A stretch of DNA of 64,000 nucleotides, taken from the NCBI GenBank assembly GCA_015680685.1, contig MNCI01036132.1:896863-960862 (forward strand). Direction: 5' to 3'. A model generated the notes under the pieces. That model worked only from the letters and a program-made list of their open reading frames with translations. It was not told the origin of the DNA and did not search any database. Below, piece after piece: positions 59,516-64,000 of this stretch (positions are counted from its first letter, which is position 1; the number at the start of each line of letters is the position of its first letter). A program made the translations under genes and the position numbers. The DNA is from Gnetum montanum (taxonomy: Eukaryota; Streptophyta; Gnetopsida; Gnetales; Gnetaceae).

Positions 59516-60450
59516 TAGTTCCTAAGCCACAAGTGAAAGTCCCTATCCTTAAGTTTCATGTGAAATCATGGGTGGAGACTATAGACAAGGTGGAGTTCAT
59601 GCATGCGATGGCTAATGACATCATCGATCAATTGCAATAGGTTACAACTGAAATAGGCAACAATTTTGTTTTATATGGCTTAGTTGTTTGGCTATGTTAT
59701 AGGCTATGTTTGTGTTATGGCTATCTTAGGTTGTACATCATGTTTATGGTTGTATTTTTATATTTGTGTAGTGAATTCTATGGAGTGGGATCCCAACAAA
59801 GACATGAAGATTGAATCCTTACCTAAAATTCCCTCTGATATATCTAGTGTACCCTTGAAGTTGTATGAGACTACTACTGATCTAGCAATGTCATGTGCAA
59901 AAAATTCATGGGAGCTAGAGAGGTTCAACAAATCTCTATGGGAAGCAGTTGTGATCTTAAGGGAAAAGACTCAATGATAGGAGGAAACTATTAGAGATTT
60001 CTAAGACCACAAGGCCTTTGTGGAAGCCTAAGTGGTTAGCTCAGGAGAATTACAGACTAGGAAGATCACATGGGCCTACTATTGGCATGTCATTTAGGAT
60101 AAAGTAGTGGGCTTATGAAAGATGGCAGAACAATAGATGTAGATGGACCTCATCTTCCACAAGGTTGAGGACTTGAAAGATCATTGTGGTTGGGTCCTGG
60201 AGTGGGGTAAGAAACAAAAGGCCCACAAGCACCAGTACAAGATGGATCATGGGGCCTACCTTAAGTGGCTCAAGAAGGAGTCAGTTGAATGGCATAAGAG
60301 AGAGCTATTCATCCAAGGGATCCAGGCGGAGAGTACTTATTATATTTTTAAAAGTACTTTCATGGTTGATAAATCCCCTACTACTCAGATTTCCACTACT
60401 ATAGGAGAGACCTTTACAGTTGCTATGGCCCTAAAGCCACCTCCTTGAAC
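59516..60450 (+). pseudogene. Antisense gene C-terminal exons (Tat-2)
   Basis: A short exon (VETIDKVEFMHAMANDIIDQL) matches Tat-1 near 33,030 (NKVDFVTGIVNNVVARL). Then from 59,772, MEWDPNKDMKIESL...SDISSVPLKLYE starts a helical, charged part with KITWAYYWHV, KMAEQ, HKHQYKMDHGAYL and ESVEWHKRELFIQGIQ. Tat-1 shows the same order at 32,889-32,250. Confidence 0.6.
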
Positions 60451-61079
60451 TATGGTAGATAAGATTGACATCCTTTTTGGCATTGATCTTGGGGGTGTTG
60501 ACTAGGTTAACATGACAAAGTACCAAATCATCCATTGTTTGGAGGAAGGCCTTCCACATCTACCCCAAGAAGTTATGAAGCCAAAATCCCCATAGGTTCG
60601 ATATATTTTATGTTTTCTATTTTTAGTTTTTGTTTATGGTTTTGGCTATTGGTTGCTAATTGACTACATGTTGTTGCATTTCAAGCATTAGGAGACATTG
60701 GTGGCCCCAGTGATGAGGATGGGAATGATCCACCACTTCCTCCTCCAAACGTCCCTTAGTAGCTTCCATTAGCTTAGTTTGTTGGCTATTTGTTTTTATT
60801 TTTATGTTGATGTCTATTATTCACCAATACTATGCCATAGATGGCTGTTATTGTTTTTTTCACATTTGTGTCACACAATGTGGTCATGGTTATGTATGTT
60901 ATGGATACTTTAAATCTAAATTTAAAATTTTGGTTTTATTTGTTTGGCTATCTATATTGTTCTAGTAAATGTTATTAATGTTGTGAATGGCTAGGTTGAT
61001 GTTTTGGTCATAACATTAAATGGCTAATCAATGCGATAATAGGCTAGGCAAAAAGAAGTATACTAATAACACAAAAGAT

Positions 61080-61345
61080 GTTTGTTAGTTTTAGGCCATC
61101 GTGGCCACAGGTTATATTGTGTTGCCAGTTTAAGGCCATAGTAGGCCATAATGCCAGTTTACAGTCTTAGTGGACTACAACGCTAGTTTAGAGTCTTAGA
61201 AAATTGTAATGCTAGTCTAGAGTCTTAACAGATTGTAATTTTGCTTGTTTAAGGCCATGGCAAGCCATGTTGTGTGATTATCTTTGCCAATTTAAGGCCA
61301 TGATAGGCCATGATGCTAGTTTAAGGTCTTAGCGGATCGTTGTTA
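61080..61345 (-). repeat. Boundary repeats I (protease side), Tat-2
   Basis: About eight degenerate units on the plus strand follow the pattern GC(T/C)AGTTTA(A/G)(G/A)GTCTTAG or CCAGTTTAAGGCCAT, each followed by a GGCCAT or GGACTA variant. Position between protease and antisense gene equals cluster I of Tat-1. Confidence 0.75.
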
Positions 61346-61539
61346 AAGAGAAACCTATATTTCTTGGTGATTTTATGTTTTAAGGCTTTTTAAATATTTA
61401 TAACATGAGTAAAAGAAAGGTTGTAATAAGTAAAAATACAAATGAAAGTAGAAACTTAGGTTGTATACATGAAGAGTAAAAAAAAGTACACAAAAATATA
61501 TAACAAATTAGGCTACATGGCTATTGGTGCATCTAGTTA

Positions 61540-62230
61540 TAGGGGTGTGGGATGAAAAGGTTAAGGTGAACTTCACTTGTGCAAATTCTTCCTAATCTTT
61601 GGAAGATTAGGAAATGAGTAAGGTCTACTTTGCACAAGCTTATATTCACCATTCCCTTCATTGATGATGTTAAAAGGGAGTTCATCCCATAGTGCATCCT
61701 ATTGCTTATCATTATCATCATTGGATTGTTGCTCTCTTTTGGATTGTTGACTTTCATGGCTGGGAGCTTCTTCTTGAAGCTCCAAATAAGACCCATGCTT
61801 TATGTTCACATTGCTGATAGCGAGGGGAACCGTGTTATCATCATGAATGATGATTTCACCTCCCTCATAAGGGAGGTGAAGTTCTTGATGGATAGGAAAG
61901 GACATAGCCGGTAATTAAGCTAATCATGATCTTCCCTGGATAAGGTTGAATCCTAGTGTCTTCTCTAGCACCAAGAAATTGGCAATTATGGTGAATTGCT
62001 CCCCTACCACAAAATCCAAGGAGATAGACCCCTTGATGATAACCCTTGATCCATTGAAGAATTTGAGAGCTACAATTGATGTAGGTTGCATCTACTCAGT
62101 TATGTCCAATTGCTCAATGATGGTGCATGGGATGACGTTGGTTGTAGCTCCATCATCAACATGCACTTGATGCACTTTAAATTGTTCTACATGTATGGTT
62201 ATGAATAGAGGAGTCCTAGTTACTTCATCA
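61540..62230 (-). pseudogene. Tat-2 retropepsin-like protease
   Basis: On the minus strand: FITIHVEQFKVHQVHVDDG (about 62,210-62,150) with the D-D-G active-site variant, then a GSRVIIKGSISLDF-like part. LGFNLI and QELHLPYEGGEIIIHDD follow (61,900-61,830), and the linker ends DELPFNI near 61,680. It has several stops. Alignment with Tat-1 covers the whole domain. Confidence 0.75.
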
Positions 62231-64000
62231 TTTTAGGGATTAACCTTAATTTTTCTATCACGAAATACTAGTGGTGTTGACTTCTCCTCCCTTGGTGAGG
62301 GAGAAACCATCATTGCATGGATGGCTTCCTCATCAGCAGGAATGTCCTCACTAATAGGGATGGAAGTCAACATACTAACTAACACCTCACTATGTGTGCT
62401 AAAAGTCATACAAGCTTAAAGTTATAATATTCTACTTGAGGGATTGCCTGAGTTAGCTCATTGCACTAAGGAAGTTTTCATTGTTAGCCGTGGACTTGTT
62501 ACTCTAGTTGTGCTTTACTTCCTCCATGCACCCCAAAATGTGAACTTTGGTTGTAGGTTGTGGTTGTTGAGGCTTTTTCTCATTCTTTTGGTTATGGATT
62601 TCTTGGCCCTCCTTTGGCTTATTGGTTGAAGGGGGTTAAGTAGAGGAGGTCATGGGTATAGTTGAAATGGGAGTGGACTTTAGTGAAGTTGCTTCCTTTA
62701 GTGCCTTCGTCTATTTGTCACCTTTGCTTCTAGGATTTTGCTTATGCTTCTTCCTTTGCTTGGCTAAAGTTTTGGATTGTTGGTTGGTGGTTTTCAGGAA
62801 GAGGTAGCAGCGTTAGCCAGTACAAAAAGTTGTTGTGCAGTTTTTTGGGCTACGACTAGTTGTGTTATGTTAGGCCAGGGCACCTTGATGATAAAAGATT
62901 CCCTTGGAGACACTTGTGATGGTACTCTTATGATGATGGGGGATCTTGAGCTTATGGAAGTAGAAGAAGCCCTTTCATCACAAGGGAATACTTGTATCAT
63001 GAATGGTTCTCTTGAGGATATCCAATCATCCTCAATGTTATGATATAATGTAACGACCATTATTAGCATTCAATGGGACCTTGTAGACCTACATTAACTA
63101 ATTTTGTAGCTAGACTAGGTTGGAAACATCTAGCTCCCCCTATCTATCATCCTCTATAGGTCATCCTTTAGCATGAGGTAGAAGTTTGTTTCATGACCAA
63201 GTAGTTGGTGATGATGACAAAAGCAATCTAGCTTGACGTACCTAGATAGTTGTGGGTCATCTTTCATTACTCTAGTGGGATCTTTGGCTATTTCACAGAG
63301 CCTATCATGCTTCTTTCAAGAAGCTTCAAACATCTGTTTGTATTGAATACATCTAATTTTTAAAAGTTGATCTAATAAATTTGATGATTTTAATGGTAGC
63401 ATAGTGTATTTGGACCTATCCTTTCCTTTGAAATTTGGTTTGGTTATTGATGTAGTGACCCCAAAGATTGATGGTTGGTTATTACAGTCAATAGTGGGGG
63501 CCTTGGGTGGGTTGGACCTTGGCCCCTAATTTATGGTCTTTGTTTCTTTGGTCATAGTTTCTATGGTTGTATTATTTCATTTATTTTTCTCTTTGTATCT
63601 TCATGTCTATTGATTTTTATATGCTATGTAGGTTAGATCATGACTAGCCTCCTCAGCATCCTCTATATTTTTAGTTTGACAAAATGCTTGGATAAGAGAC
63701 CATGGCTAAGATAGTAGAGCTTGGAGTTGATGAAGTCATTAATTACTCCCTTAAATATGGCCAACATGTGGGCTTGGGCAATAGACTCTAGTATTTCATT
63801 CAGTAGTCCATTCCACCACTGAATGAACTTTTGCATGGGTTTTAGGGGTTCCTATTTGACCTTCATGAGTTGGTCAAGTGTTGTATAAGGCTTCAAGTTA
63901 TACTTGAAGCAGTTGACAAATTGGGCAATCAAGTCCTCTAGAGAGGATATGGATCTCCTAGGTAATGCATGGTACCAATCAAGTGCTTTTCCATTCAAGG
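62231..64000 (-). pseudogene. gag: Tat-2 gag, truncated by the window edge
   Basis: The core at the edge reads KALDWYHALPRRSISSLEDL, then QFVNCFKYNLKP and QKFIQWWNGLLNE (63,995-63,800), closely matching Tat-1 at 28,905-29,110. A stop after MKVK falls at the same point as in Tat-1. The finger near 63,210 reads CHHHQLLGHETNFY, with the last Cys changed to Tyr. The C-terminal MLTSIPISEDIPADE segment (about 62,370) is shared with Tat-1. The gag N-terminus, PBS and 5' LTR lie beyond 64,000. Confidence 0.8.

Larger units (their letters stand above)
55508..60780 (+). pseudogene. Tat-2 antisense accessory gene (HAD/FCP1-like, multi-exon)
   Basis: The gene runs opposite to Tat-2 gag-pol, between protease and RT. 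Suggested exons: 55,508-55,632 (ends CTGAG|GTAGGC), 57,207-57,650 (HAD-like; ends CTAGG|GTAAGC), 57,706-57,974, about 58,083-59,139, 59,237-59,428, 59,516-59,650 and about 59,772-60,450, with a possible short last exon about 60,690-60,780. Exon 1 ends two bases into a codon and exon 2 needs exactly one base to resume its frame; the exon 2/3 junction also fits. Stops in most exons show decay. Intron 1 (about 1.57 kb) holds nothing recognised. All parts align in order with the Tat-1 gene. Confidence 0.7.

Noticed and set aside
1-64000. tRNA, rRNA or other structured RNA genes
   Set aside because: No cloverleaf-like or rRNA segments were recognised by reading. A covariance-model scan would be needed to exclude them.

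Overview
This window looks like intergenic DNA from a large, repeat-rich seed-plant genome, most likely a gymnosperm or a comparably slow-decaying giant genome. The taxon is inferred from repeat content and decay; no marker gene is present. It is AT-rich, holds no intact host gene that I can support, and is almost entirely old, nested Ty3/gypsy LTR retrotransposons of three plant lineages: Athila, Tat/Ogre-like and chromovirus. Nearly every coding region carries stops and frameshifts, so coding entries are given as pseudogenes.

Layout. 1-480: an Athila-type LTR on the minus strand. About 0.7-1.5 kb: a probable Ty1/copia LTR relic. 1.6-3.9 kb: short repeats and two weak host-gene-like signals. 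About 3.96-10.1 kb: 'Athila-A', with an LTR end, a tRNA-Asp-type primer-binding site, gag, and a post-coding spacer but no pol. 11.27-15.06 kb: 'chromovirus-1' on the minus strand; its LTR has PPT/pol on one side and a PBS on the other. 15.6-24.6 kb: 'Athila-B' pol, spacer with a TATA region, env-position coiled-coil ORF, and LTR.

25,546-43,866 is 'Tat-1', a structurally complete 18.3-kb element bounded by TG...CA LTRs (1,685 and 1,675 bp) and a perfect 5-bp target-site duplication (TCTAG). About 44.8-46.15 kb is 'chromovirus-2' (minus strand, integrase and chromodomain). About 46.15-64.0 kb is 'Tat-2' (minus strand), running off the right edge inside gag.

The main result is an accessory gene inside both Tat elements. 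Each carries, between protease and reverse transcriptase and on the strand opposite to gag-pol, a multi-exon gene. Its second exon encodes a domain resembling FCP1/TIM50-type HAD phosphatases, followed by a conserved novel region and a charged helical C-terminus. The two copies are strongly diverged at DNA level but align along the protein, with an equivalent first exon ending at a splice donor. Upstream of the gene, each element has a repeat array built from the same words as its own LTR U3, although those words differ completely between the two elements. A third family of degenerate short repeats sits at the same three module boundaries in both elements. Tat-1 also lacks the catalytic core of RT through an apparently in-frame deletion, while the key residues of its second RNase H and integrase remain.
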